From the NCBI RefSeq assembly GCF_030936135.1, contig NC_082595.1, positions 10,268,430-10,332,429 on the forward strand: DNA of 64,000 bases, given 5' to 3'. Below, in pieces: positions 49,610 to 60,138 of the stretch (its first letter is position 1; each line of letters starts with the position of its first letter). Both the position numbers and the translations under genes were made by a program. Origin of the DNA: Gavia stellata. Lineage: Eukaryota; Chordata; Aves; Gaviiformes; Gaviidae. The notes beneath the pieces are model-generated. The model did no database searches. It saw only the letters and a program-made list of their open reading frames with translations, and was not told the origin of the DNA.

Positions 49610-51961
49610 CTGAATTTTGTCTGTTAAAAGGAAAGTAACTTGAACAGTCAAACAATAAAATAACCATGTTCAAAAGGTGTATTTCAGTTCTGATTTCCCG
49701 TTGAAACATAAAACAAGCTTGAAAGCCATTGACTCTCACAGATAAAACCCTGGCATGTGAAATAAAGCAATTTTTTCACTTGACTTTTTATATGACATAT
49801 TTATGGCATTAGGTAGAGAGTCAAGCAAAAAGGTTGCTTGTCTAAAATGACACTTATATTTGGCATTTGCAGGTTAGGAATTCACTTTTCCTTCAGGTCC
49901 CACTCACTATTAGGTTGCAAGTTTGAAAAAAACCTCTCCCATTTGGGCAAGAGAAAGCTTTTATAGTCTAGCCAAACCAATCAACATTATTCATGGTTTG
50001 AAAGAACTTACTTCCTTTGTAAGTTTTTAACTCAGTCAGCCACATAGCTCACATAAACCAAAAGCATGGCAGGTGCATCCATTTACATCTAGGGAATATA
50101 AATCATTCTCTAAAAAATACAATGCACTTGAAATAGAAATAACCAGCTAAGTGCAACTCAAGAACATTAGTTAACACTATAAGCATAGGAGAAAAGTTCA
50201 TCACAAAGGATGCCAGCAGACAGTCACCCATCAACCAAACCTCAGCACCACTTGCCTAGGAGCGCAAGTTACCATGCAGCAGCATCATCACCAAAAGCAG
50301 CCTCTTCCCTGCTCCTTGAGCATAGCTGTTCAAGTAGTAATGCAGTAAATCACATCAGAAAACCAATCTGTGCAGTAAAAACAAAAAACCCAGTAACAAA
50401 AATAATAATTTAAAAAAAAAAAAAAAATCACACCATCCACGTACTTTTGCTAGGTTATTTTTCCAGTTGAATCTGTTCCCCAGCCTGGTCCCCAACACGG
50501 CCACAAGAACATTCACGGCAGCAAAATTGTTGTGGTGATACCAGGGCAGAAACAGGTGACCCCATGGAGACAAAGGGTACCTTGCAAGGCATAAATAGCA
50601 CAGCGGCTGGCTGTATAACCATGGTCTAAATAAAAACTCCAGCTCGCACCAGGATGCTCTGAACTGACTTCAATTAGAGTTCAGAGTTCTCCGGAAACGA
50701 GGCTTTGCTCCCCTTCTGTCTTCAAAACCTAATTCATGAGGCCCTCAGGAGGCCCTTTCAGAGCACTCTGAACAAAGCATACAGCCTCTCTTAGCCCATA
50801 AAGGAAGCCCAGACCCTGTTCCCCAGTCCATGTTGAAGCTTTTCTGAACACAGATCCAAACCCTGTGCCTCAGGCCTGCTCCTGCTATGTAGTACAGGAT
50901 TTCAAGACTGCTGGGGAAAAAAAAAAAAAAATGTAATTTTTGGAGCTTTGTGTGACATAGTTTCCTCCCCAGTACAACCCCACTGAGCAGCGAGCCTCTC
51001 ATCCTGCCCAAGTGGCCGACATGCAGAAGAGAAACCCCCCGCAGAGCAGGCTGGCCCCAGCCTCCTTCCCTTTGGCAGCTGCTGCGGCTCCAATCCCTGC
51101 TGCCGCCTTGATCCCAGCCACTACTTCCCAGCAGGCTAACCACGCCTGCTATTTTTGGATGCTCTTCCAGCTGCCACCCATATCCTTTCTTAATCCTTAC
51201 CAGGACTTTACATTCGTTCCTCATCCCCACTGCTTACACACACACACACACACACACATAAAAAGGGAGAGTTTAGAAAAAAGGAAAACAGAGAGAAGAG
51301 CAGCATCTGGGCCAGCAACTGTCTCCTCTGATATTATCTGTCAGCAGTGGAAATGGTCAGGTATTAGGCGTGGGGCAGCGATAGGGAGGCTGGATAGATG
51401 TGTACATCTCTGATGAACCCCCCAAGCAAGGTGGGACATCTGGAAGTGGAGACTCCTTTGGTCAGTTCCTGTGTCGCGGGCAAGCCTGCCCACCTGAGGG
51501 TCAAGACAGCCGCTTGTGCCCCCCATCCCAGTGACAAGCACTCCCCATGAACTGAACACATAGGCAGTCCTCAGGGAGCTCGCAGAGGCTGCCAGGGCAT
51601 AGGGAGAAAGGGTTTGCCGTAACACTGGCTCTCTCTTATTCACTTTAAGACGAGATGCCATACTATTTCTCCAGGCATCACGATCCGATCATAATATCCT
51701 CATAAATCAATTTCAAAATAAGCATTTCTACTCCCACCAACGTCACTTCTGTTAAATTCTTCAGTATCATTTACAGTTAATTACATCTCCCAGAGGATTG
51801 CTGTGACAAGCTCAGTGCTGCAGGTGCTATCACAAATCCTCAGACGCATCCTTTCACCCCCTAATGATCCCAACCCCTCGCAACCAGCTAGTGCTTCGGT
51901 AAAGCCCCTGTTAATTCATGCCAGGCCTTATCTCCGGAGACCGTGCGCTGGAGAAGGATAC
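49610..51961 (-). other. VASH2: VASH2 intron 2
   Basis: Non-coding. It holds A runs (about 50411-50427 and 50916-50931) and the (CA)n microsatellite at 51236-51258. Confidence 0.8.
51236..51258 (+). repeat. (CA)n microsatellite
   Basis: About eleven and a half AC units without interruption. Confidence 0.95.
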
Positions 51962-52050
51962 TGCAGCATCTTCATGTAGGTCTGTATTGCCTGAAGCCAT
52001 TCTGGGATTGACATGGAGAGCTTGTAGTTTGGCACCGGTGGCACTGAGGG
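51962..52050 (-). CDS. VASH2: VASH2 coding exon 2
   Basis: An 89-nt exon encoding PSVPPVPNYKLSMSIPEWLQ and AIQTYMKML (residues 101-129, plus two bases of Gln130), nearly the same as human PSIPQVPNYRLSMTIPDWLQ. The acceptor is TTGTGTCCAG and the donor is CA/GTATCC. Confidence 0.95.
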
Positions 52051-55000
52051 CTGGACACAAAAAAGCAAAGATAAAGAGGTTAGACAGTTACCACTCCCTG
52101 CAGAGCGGATAAGTGATTTACTTGGGCAGCGGCATGCGCTTAGTGCAACAAAACGCGGCAGCACAGATGGCTTAAATCACACGTGAACTCAAGCGTTGGT
52201 CAAAGTCATCCCGCTAACAACACGGGCTACCCATGGACCGGAGCCAACCCCATCCCTGCTGGCATGGAGAGGCCAGGGCAGGCCCCTCAGGGCAGGCTGC
52301 TGATCCCAGCCACCAACATCCCTCAAACGCTGCCCTAGGTGGGCAGGCAGTCTGGCACAGAGGCCAACGCTTCCCATTTTTCCCCTCTAGCACAGGGCAG
52401 TTTGGATGAGCAGAGTCCCAGCACTGGCTCTGCTGTCCTCCCTCCCCTGAGAAGCCATTTCAAGTCAATTTTTGGCTTCCTCTACCACAAGAGAAAGCTA
52501 AGAGACAAGGATCCCAGCCTGCATAATTTCCCATCTGCCGCATGTCAGCGGCACACTTGCTGGGCAGGGAACGCACGGTACCTAGAAGACCGCCTGGGAC
52601 CCAGATATTTAATGATATTAAGACACTTAATGATATAGACTGGCAACGTAATGGGATTTTTCCAAAACCCCCCAAGACATCTGCTTGTGCCTAAGCACTT
52701 TAAGAAGCCAGGCCCTCAATCCATATTTAATCCTCACAGCTATGTGGCTCCTGAGCCTGTAACCATACAGGAAAGGGGCACGGCCTTGTCCCAAGTCCCC
52801 TTATTTTAGGGGGGAGACTGCAAAATATGGGGTCAGCGGATGTTAAAGTGGGCAGTGTGGTTAAAAAGTAGTTAGTATAATTCTCACAAACGGAGCAGAG
52901 GAAACAGTTTATTTAAATACTAATGCAGACCCAAATTCAGGAACCAGCGACCTGGGCAGCCGTGATGGAAAGCGTGCGGCGTCTGTGGGCCCACGTAGTC
53001 ATTATAATAGTTTGAAGATCACAAAGTGAGATATCACTATTCTAAATACACTTCAAGTCAGTGATTACAGGTAAGAAATGCAAGTTCAGGCGGTATGGGG
53101 CCGTCTCCGCCACACAGACTTCCCTCTGCGGTTCCCACCTCCACTAAGATGGAGGGATTGTGTGTTCGCTTTCAGAGAGCGAGCACCGATAATCCCAGGA
53201 CAACCAAAACCCAGCATTTACTACACGTAGCTAGTTACTACAGTCAAATAGTAAATACACCTCAGAGAAGGGAAAAAACCAAAACAGAGACTCCTACACT
53301 ACTGGCACACAGAAACGTATTTCACGTGGCAAGCAGACAGATGGCCAGGCCTCCAGCTCGCTGCCGCCGTCCCCAGCACACGGGAGACAACCGGCACGCA
53401 TGCGCGCGCCACAGGTTCTCTCTCCTCTCAAGTGGGAGTTACGAGCAAGACTCATTAGGGGAGTTACCCACCCGTCCCTCCCCGCACTAAGGCATGCCTG
53501 CACCCAGCGCACCAGCTGGGGCTCGAGTTTCAGGAGCAGCAAGTGGCTGAACGAGGGAATTAAGGCAGGCCTGTCAAATCCTTCCGGGGCAGCTATTTCT
53601 GCTCCCATATAAACTCTCCTTTTCTTCAAGGATAAAGAAACTCTAGGTGCACACGTTGCACTTACACAACACAACGTGCCAAGGCAATGGGAGTCCCAGC
53701 CAGCGAGAGCTGCTGCAGAGCAGCTGGGGCGATAGGACCCCTTTCCCAGCCCTCCATAAAATGGAGGCCCCTGCCCTCACCCAGCTGCGGGACGGGACAG
53801 GACAGCACCCCATAGGGACTGCAGCAGTGCAGAGGGACGCAGCCCTTGCTGTAACCCACAGCGGCCACCCTCGCCATGGGGGTCGGGTTCGTGCTTCTAG
53901 GCGAGGCACTTCCCCATCTCCAAGGCGGAGGATGATGGTGTCAGCCACGGGGGCATGCTCGGGTAAAGAGAACCAAGGTCTTCCCGATGGCTGACGCGTA
54001 TCCCATCACCTGCCTGTTAAGAGTTACCCCAGCAGGCCTGCCGAGGCAGGCGGCACAAGCCCCTCCAGATCTCAGGCAATGAGGGAGAAGCAGCCATTGG
54101 TCTTCCCCCGTGCAGGATGGTGCACTGCTCTCCTCTTGCCAGTGCCGGGCAGGCACTACACGGCACTACGCCGTCAGCCAGGCCCGGTGGTGGAGAGCCA
54201 CCCACCACTCCCACTCCCCCCAAACAAAACCCATTTTTTCCACCCAAATTCCTGCCCCAGCTGCAGGAGCACCAATCCTGGGCACCCAGCCAGCACAGAG
54301 CAGAAGCCAGGGCTGCACGATACCACAAGCAAAGGAAAGCGCGACCTTGTTTCGGCTGAGGCTGCAGCCCTGCAGCTACTGGTGCACATCGCAGCACAGC
54401 AGCCAGGGGCTGGTGAGGGTTTGTAGCAGCAGGCCAGAGCCGCCGAGAGGAAACACAGACACAGCACTACAGGCCGTGAATTTGTAAAGCGAGTGAAATT
54501 CAGAGACCAGGCAGATCATAGAATCGTTTAGGTTGGAAAAGACCTTTAAGATGATGATCCAACCGTTAACCTAGCACTGCCAAGTCCACCACTAAGTCAT
54601 GTCCCTAAGCACCACATCCACATTTCTTTGAAATACCTCCGGGGATGGTGACTCAACCACCTCCCTGGGCAGCCTGTTCCAATGCCTGACAACCCCTTCA
54701 GTGAAGAAATTTTTCCTAATATCCAGCCTAAACCTCCCCTGGCACAACTTGAGGCCATTTCCTCTTGTCCTGACGCTAGTCACTTGGGAGAAGAGACCAA
54801 CACCCACCTCTCTGCAACCCCCTTTCAGGTAGTTGTAGAGAGCGGTAACGTCTCCCCTCAGCCTCCTCTTCTCCAGACTGAACAACCCCAGTTCCCTCAG
54901 CCGCTCCTCATCAGACTTGTGTTCCAGACCCCTCACCAACTTCGTTGCCCTTCTCTGGACACGCTCCAGCACCTCAATGTCCTTCTTGTAGTGAGGGGCC

Positions 55001-57734
55001 CAGAAAGATGAAAGGCCTCAACTCTGTATCAGTATTTCTAAGTAGTGGCAGCTCCAGAGACAGCAGAGCCTCTGCAGTGCAAGACCTTGTGACAGAGCTG
55101 AAGACCATCATCCTGGGGCTGGAAATGCTGTAGTCTCAGTTCACCACAAACAGCCTGTGTGAAACTCGTCTTGCCTGACTCCGTTGTGTCTCATTTAATG
55201 ACCAGAAAGTAATTTTCTGCTAGCTCACCCCGCAAGTACGCTGTTACTTAGCGCGGATGAAGCTGGGAGGCTCGAGCCCTCAAAGTTGATGAGAGGTTTA
55301 ATTCATTAAGATCTCCAAGATCACAGACCGCGTAAAGGATTGCACAGCCCTTCCAAACCGGGAGCCCACACCCTTCCCAGAGCTCAAGCCAAAAGCCAGA
55401 GGTGGGGGGTGCAACCAAGGGACCCCTCAGGTTCCAAAATTGCCCCCCTTGTAGACAGGCCGGCTTTTTGTGAGGACTCTTCCTCCTGGGAGAGATGCAG
55501 CCCTGCACCCCTGCAGTTCGTGTTTGTTCCAGTAAGGACAACATCGCGGATACAGTAAGAAGCTACTTACCACCCTGCGTGTATGATCACTGAGACTAAT
55601 ACCAAGATGATTAGAGCAATCAAGTGGAGCTTCTTGGGGAGGGGATGAAAACTCTCTCCCATCACTAGGGATTAAGAACAGATCAGATGCAAGAATGGAG
55701 CAGTTACACACACCACTCTCTCAGCCTCCACTGACTACCAATGCAAGCATATTAAAACCATCTTCTCACAGGCACAAGTTTCTCTTGTCACTCGCGATCA
55801 GCACTACCTGGTCTTTTGCAGGTTGCCACATACCCAGTAGCACAAGCCAGTTGAAAGAGCTGTACCATCATTTAAGGAACAACTCTCCCCTCACATTCCG
55901 ACTCTGACCCAGAAATTACATCACAACTTTAACAACCCACTACCACTTTGTAGCAAACAAACCTGCTCCTACCCTTCATTTGCTCACCTGAGCTGTGTTG
56001 GCCTTAAGGACCATGTGGTCCTCAAACTACCCTCTGACCCCAGAGGTCCCAGGCTTAGCCGGCAAGAGCTAATTAGTCACAGGGGACATCAGGCCCTTCT
56101 GCCCTTGAAGTTAATCACTGCAACAGGGAGTTTGCTGCCAGACAGTGCTGGAGAAACTCAATACAACTCTTCTACAGCACCCTCCACCAATCGGGAACCA
56201 GTAACTAACATAAAATTTTTTATCCAAGCAGATTTCAAAACATTTTTCCTCCTACCTAGCTTCAGCACAAGTCGCACTGAGTCAGCCTTGTGCTTTGGCA
56301 CCAAGGAAGAAGCCATGGGTGATGCTCCCTGGGACACTCTGGCAGGCAGCGTGCCGACACATTGGAGCCACTGGCATGTCTCTCACCAGATGCTTTGTCA
56401 GTCACTATGGGTATCACCAGCAAAAGTCACGTGCTTTGGAGCTGGGAAGCAAGGGAGGGAAATAAAGTCCAGTGTGTGCTTTGCCATCTCATAACACCAA
56501 ACAGATCTGCAGGCCGTTTAGACTAGTGTAAGCTGGTCATGCTGCTGAAACGAGAAGTTCTGCCCTCTCCCTGCCCCTTCATTTCTACCTCAAGCGCTTG
56601 TGCAAGTGTGAGATGAACCACACCAGGGAACCGCAAACAAACCCAGCAAAACCAGATTGTTCTTTAGCTGGATCTGCTCCCCCCATCCAAACAAAGGCTG
56701 GTGCCAGCACGAGGGAAGCAGGGGAACGGAGAGAAAGAGATTGCCCCTTTTGCACTTCTGCTGAACTAAACACTGCAGAAGAGAGATGAAAGGCCTTTTC
56801 AGCCTGCATCTTACTTGACAAGCACCTTTGCAAGACGGCCCTACACAATATACTTTCAACTTCTCCGTGCACAGAATTTTTCCTTTCTACCCCACGTAAA
56901 GAACAAGCGTACATCTCACTGACAACCAGGATCGTGACAGCGCCAGCCCAACCATCTCACCCCAGCATGCAGAGGGGTACGAATCAATGCCAACTTCAGT
57001 GGTCAGCTCAGATTAATGCTGCTTGGTGGGAGGAGCGAATCAAGCTCAAAGCCTGCGAAAGCCGACAGCGTTAAAGACATTGTGATCAGTAATGCAGTGC
57101 AGTGGTGAGAAGCCTTGGAACATCAGCAGACAGCAACATTTTATTTGCTGGCTGGAGGAAAAAGAAAAGATTCGGGTCAGGCACAACTGTTTGGAGCTTG
57201 CACCAAGGAATGTACAAGACAAAAGTATTTGGAATCTTTCCCCGTACTGGAAATGAAACGTCTGAGTTGTAAATCCCTTATTACATTTCAGGAGCAAGGC
57301 TGTGTTTGAGGAAACGCCTGTGTTCCAAAGAGATGAGCAAAACGTCCTTTGGATTGCACAGAGCGCTTCATTCAGTCCCTGAAGATTTCTTTTAATTCTC
57401 GTTTTCCGCTTTTTCCTCCCCAAGATAACAAAACAATTTTCATCCTACTTCCTTCCCAAGACAACAACTCCGGCTGCTCGGCACCCCGCGGCACAGCCCC
57501 CGCACCCCGTTCCGGGTGCCTTCCGACAGCGGAGGCTCCAGCTTTCCCCGTGCTGCCCCTCGCAGCGGGCCGGGCCCGAGAGCGCCCTAGGGCTGCGGCG
57601 TGACGCCCCCCTGCCCAGCCCCTGTGTCTCCCCGTCCCCTCGACGCCCACAAGCCCGGCAGCCGCGGGATGTCCGGCTTTGGGCTTTGTGGCACCCTCTC
57701 TTTTCTTAAGGGGCGGGCGGGGGCTTCGCCTTAC
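52051..57734 (-). other. VASH2: VASH2 intron 1
   Basis: A 5.7-kb intron, GC-rich towards the promoter, containing a CR1 fragment in the same orientation as VASH2. The many open frames at 53.1-54.5 kb on both strands are products of high GC content; none shows conserved protein sequence. Confidence 0.75.
54514..55003 (-). mobile_element. CR1 LINE, 5'-truncated 3' end (inverted relative to the first)
   Basis: The - strand frame (about 55003-54592) encodes the same CR1 ORF2 C-terminus as the copy at 32.4 kb: [20 protein letters not shown], then [20 protein letters not shown], stop, and the CR1 3' tail with CCAACCTAAACGATTCTATG. By eye the two copies agree at roughly nine bases in ten, so they belong to one subfamily. 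It lies in VASH2 intron 1 in the sense direction. Confidence 0.95.
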
Positions 57735-58034
57735 CCGAGCCAGGCGGGCGGCGCTCCGGATGGCCGCCGCCACGGCGCCGCCGTCGGGGTGCACCCGCTC
57801 CACGTGTCCCCACATCCGCTCCCAGGTCTGCCCGTCCATGGGGAAGCCGCTCTTGTTCACCAGGAAGAGCGACCCGCCGTCCCGCTGCTCCTCCTCCTCC
57901 GAGCCGCCGCCGCTCCCGCTGCCGCCGCCCGCCGCCCGCGGCTGAGCGCTCCGGGACCGGCCCCCCGCCTTGCCGACGGCCGCGCGGCGGCTGCTCCCGG
58001 GGCCGCCGCCGCCGCCCGCCGCCGCGCCCGTCAT
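57735..58034 (-). CDS. VASH2: VASH2 coding exon 1
   Basis: ATG at 58034 gives MTGAAAGG, as in human MTGSAA. Encodes residues 1-100: a Gly/Ala/Ser-rich, low-complexity 55-residue start with an EEEE patch, then LFLVNKSGFPMDGQTWERMW and HPDGGAVAAAIRSAARLAR, which match human VASH2 closely. The donor is CTCGG/GTAAGG, phase 0. The exon lies in the CpG island. The reading frame continues into the intron to 57372 but that part is not conserved. Confidence 0.95.
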
Positions 58035-58118
58035 GGCCCCGCGGCCATGCCCGAGCCTGGGCGCGCCGCGGGGACCGCTGTCGGGAGGCGCCCCGGGGCC
58101 TCGCCGCCGCCCGGGCCC

Positions 58119-58176
58119 TCCCTCTCTCTCTCTATATATATTTGTAATATATATATGTGTGTGTGTGTGTGTGTGT
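58119..58176 (+). repeat. Composite microsatellite (CT)n(TA)n...(TG)n in the VASH2 leader or promoter
   Basis: A CT tract, then TA-rich sequence, then about ten TG units at 58156-58176. It breaks up the CpG island 85-142 bases upstream of the VASH2 ATG, so it is either in the 5'UTR or at the core promoter. Confidence 0.95.
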
Positions 58177-58293
58177 TACGTGCGTGCGGAGGAGGCTGGG
58201 CAGGGGGACGGCCCCCTCCCTAGCGGCGGGCGCCCGCCCGCCCTGCGACACGGCAGCTCGCTCGTCCCGGGCGCCCCGAACCGGCCCCGCTCG

Positions 58294-58321
58294 CCCCGGC
58301 CCCGGCCCCGGCCCCGGCCCC
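58294..58321 (+). repeat. GGCCCC hexanucleotide repeat, about 4.5 copies
   Basis: Tandem CCCCGG/GGCCCC units in the CpG island. On the VASH2 strand they read GGGGCC, a G-quadruplex-forming unit. Confidence 0.9.
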
Positions 58322-58408
58322 AGCCGCGCTGGGGGCGCGCCCCGCGCCACGCTCCATGCCGCCGCGTTACCACGCTACCGACCGCCTGCCCGCCTCCGGC
58401 GCGCTCCT

Positions 58409-58413
58409 ATTGG
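58409..58413 (-). promoter_or_regulatory. VASH2: CCAAT box in the VASH2 promoter
   Basis: ATTGG on the + strand (context CTATTGGCGG) is CCAAT on the gene strand, a typical NF-Y site, about 375 bases upstream of the start codon. Confidence 0.55.
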
Positions 58414-58503
58414 CGGCCGCAACAAAGAGGGGCGGGGATCGGGGGCGGGACGAGCCGTGACTGGCGGAGACGCTGGCTGGAGGCGCCCCCTGCCGGGCGG
58501 CCC

Positions 58504-58509
58504 ACGTCA
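58504..58509. promoter_or_regulatory. CRE-like ACGTCA core
   Basis: CACGTCAC contains the ACGTCA core of CREB/ATF sites at the upstream edge of the CpG island. It is a short motif and could be chance. Confidence 0.3.
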
Positions 58510-58580
58510 CAGGAGCCAGGCGGCACAGCGTGGGCCCTGTCTCCAGCAGCTGGCCGGCGTGGGGCTGCGGTCCCCGACCC

Positions 58581-58630
58581 GCCGTGCCGTGCCGTGCCGT
58601 GCCGTGCCGTGCCGTGCCGTGCCGTGCCGT
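58581..58630 (+). repeat. (GCCGT)10 pentanucleotide repeat
   Basis: Ten perfect tandem GCCGT copies at the outer edge of the VASH2 CpG island, each carrying one CpG, followed by GCGTCC. Confidence 0.97.
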
Positions 58631-58659
58631 GCGTCCCGGCCCGCCGCTGCGTAAGGGTC

Positions 58660-60130
58660 CTTTGAAAATCAAACTCCTTATTGAAGAGAGCTGGGCTGCT
58701 CCGTTCTTCCTAACGGAGCTGGAAAATTCATTGTTAACCACCGAGCGTTACAGAGATGGCAGGGATGAGTGGCTGTGGTCTCGTTGCAGCCCGCACCCTC
58801 CCTTTGCCACAGACGGCTCACGGGGTGGTGCTCCTCCTCCGGGGGAATATTTCCTCCTCTAATGGTAGCAGCACCGGGTGCCCGACCGCTGAGTGGGAGA
58901 GGGGGTAGTCACAGTGTGGCGTTTCTGTGTTTTGCTGCCACACAGACTGCCAGAGGACTGGATGAGTGGTCTGTGACTCAGAGCACAGCCCATTCTCAGG
59001 GTGTCTCACACTGCGCTACGCACAGCGCCAATGCCCTGCCTTGACCCCCTGCAGCAGTCAGAGGTACCTGCCCTACGCACCTGCACACAGTGCTAAGCAC
59101 AGAAACAATGGCGCCTGGTCCTTCTCTGCCAGTGCCCGGTGTGAAGGAGCTGCCTCCGAGAGCAGTGGGGAGCCTGTCTCTTTCCCATGGCTTTGCCCAG
59201 CCATGTCGGTGGCCTTGCAGCACCTCCTGGACAGACGACTCCCTGGCTGCCGCTGCCATCTCCACCACTTGGCTCAGTTCCCTGATGCTTATTTCCATGC
59301 TCGGAGGAGGTTTTTTTTTTAAGCTCTTTATATCAAGCACAACAGTGTCAACCTAACACAAGTCGTACAAGCTAGAGGTGACTCGCCATTTGAAATAAAT
59401 AGTAGTCTGAAAAATGTTGTTCCCATCCCTGGCCCATGCACTCAGATACTGCCGCCGCTCTGATCTCCCCTGCTCCCAGCCAGGCTGGGCGCGTACCTGT
59501 GCAACTCCTCAGCAGCTGCAACTACTGATTTTCATCTCTCACCATAAATAAATCTCTCCACTGTCCTAATCAGCTTCCTGAAGGCTCTCAGGAGCCTCGG
59601 GTGTATGTTGAGCTGCTAGTCACTCTCCACAGGGGTTGACGTCCCTGTGAGTCCCACCAGTAATCTTCGCGGCTGCATACTGGCCCCACGGCATGCCTGA
59701 ATCTCATCAGGAGCTTTCACACAAGGGAGGCCGGAGGAAGACTGTTCCATCAGCTAAAGCAAACCAAGGGTTTCAGCTTACACAGCTTGCCCAGTGTTAG
59801 GTTTCAGCCCAGGAGACTTTGCTCTAGGGACCCCCCCACCCCGAGCTGAACATGGGGGCTCAGTGTGTAAATAACAATGCAATTTGGGGGAGTGGAGGGA
59901 AGTTCAGAGTGGGTTTAGAGCTGCTGTGAAGTCTTCACCCTCACAGCTATGTCCTGCATTTCCCTAATGATCAGGCAAACATCTCAACTGGAGGGCAAAT
60001 GAGCCCCCCCACCCCATGCCTGCCAGAGGCGATCCGCACCCTGCCCAGGTTTTGGAGCAGGATCCCAGGGGAAGTGCAGTCCCTCTCCTTCTGGAGCGCA
60101 GACAAGTCTGCTCATCAGCAAGATGTGAGA
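58660..60130. other. Intergenic DNA upstream of VASH2
   Basis: Moderately GC-rich. No conserved coding sequence or named repeat recognised. In human FLVCR1 lies on this side, transcribed in the VASH2 direction; I see no FLVCR1 transporter sequence, so its 3' end is presumably beyond the window. Confidence 0.6.
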
Positions 60131-60138
60131 GCACCAAG

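Larger units (their letters stand above)
21490..58034 (-). other. VASH2: VASH2 gene locus (tubulin tyrosine carboxypeptidase)
   Basis: Seven coding exons on the - strand join in phase to 362 codons plus stop (human VASH2 is 355): 58034-57735, 52050-51962, 49609-49553, 41404-41330, 31814-31433, 29542-29427, 23989-23920. The protein has a Gly/Ser-rich disordered start (1-55), the conserved LFLVNKSGFPMDGQTWERMW block, the transglutaminase-like core with Cys166 (LPIKCLEAV), His201 (YFHHVVLG) and Ser218 (GMSRR), and a basic Arg/Ser-rich C-terminus ending NEVGYQLRI. Numbering offset from the human triad (Cys158, His193, Ser210) is a constant +8. Established knowledge: VASH1/2 with SVBP remove the C-terminal Tyr of alpha-tubulin. 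The 3' end faces ANGEL2. Confidence 0.96.
57470..58660. promoter_or_regulatory. VASH2: CpG island, VASH2 promoter and first exon
   Basis: CpG-dense, very GC-rich sequence surrounds the VASH2 start codon and extends about 0.6 kb upstream. It contains a CCAAT box on the gene strand, a CRE-like ACGTCA core and several short tandem repeats. No TATA box is evident in the GC-rich part. The transcription start is not determined. Confidence 0.85.

Noticed and set aside
53095-54487. Cluster of 100-130-codon open frames on both strands
   Set aside because: GC-rich intron 1 of VASH2; frames overlap on opposite strands and none resembles a known protein.
57600-58665. Long + strand open frames over the VASH2 CpG island
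   Set aside because: They are antisense to the conserved VASH2 first exon, and their composition reflects GC content and tandem repeats.
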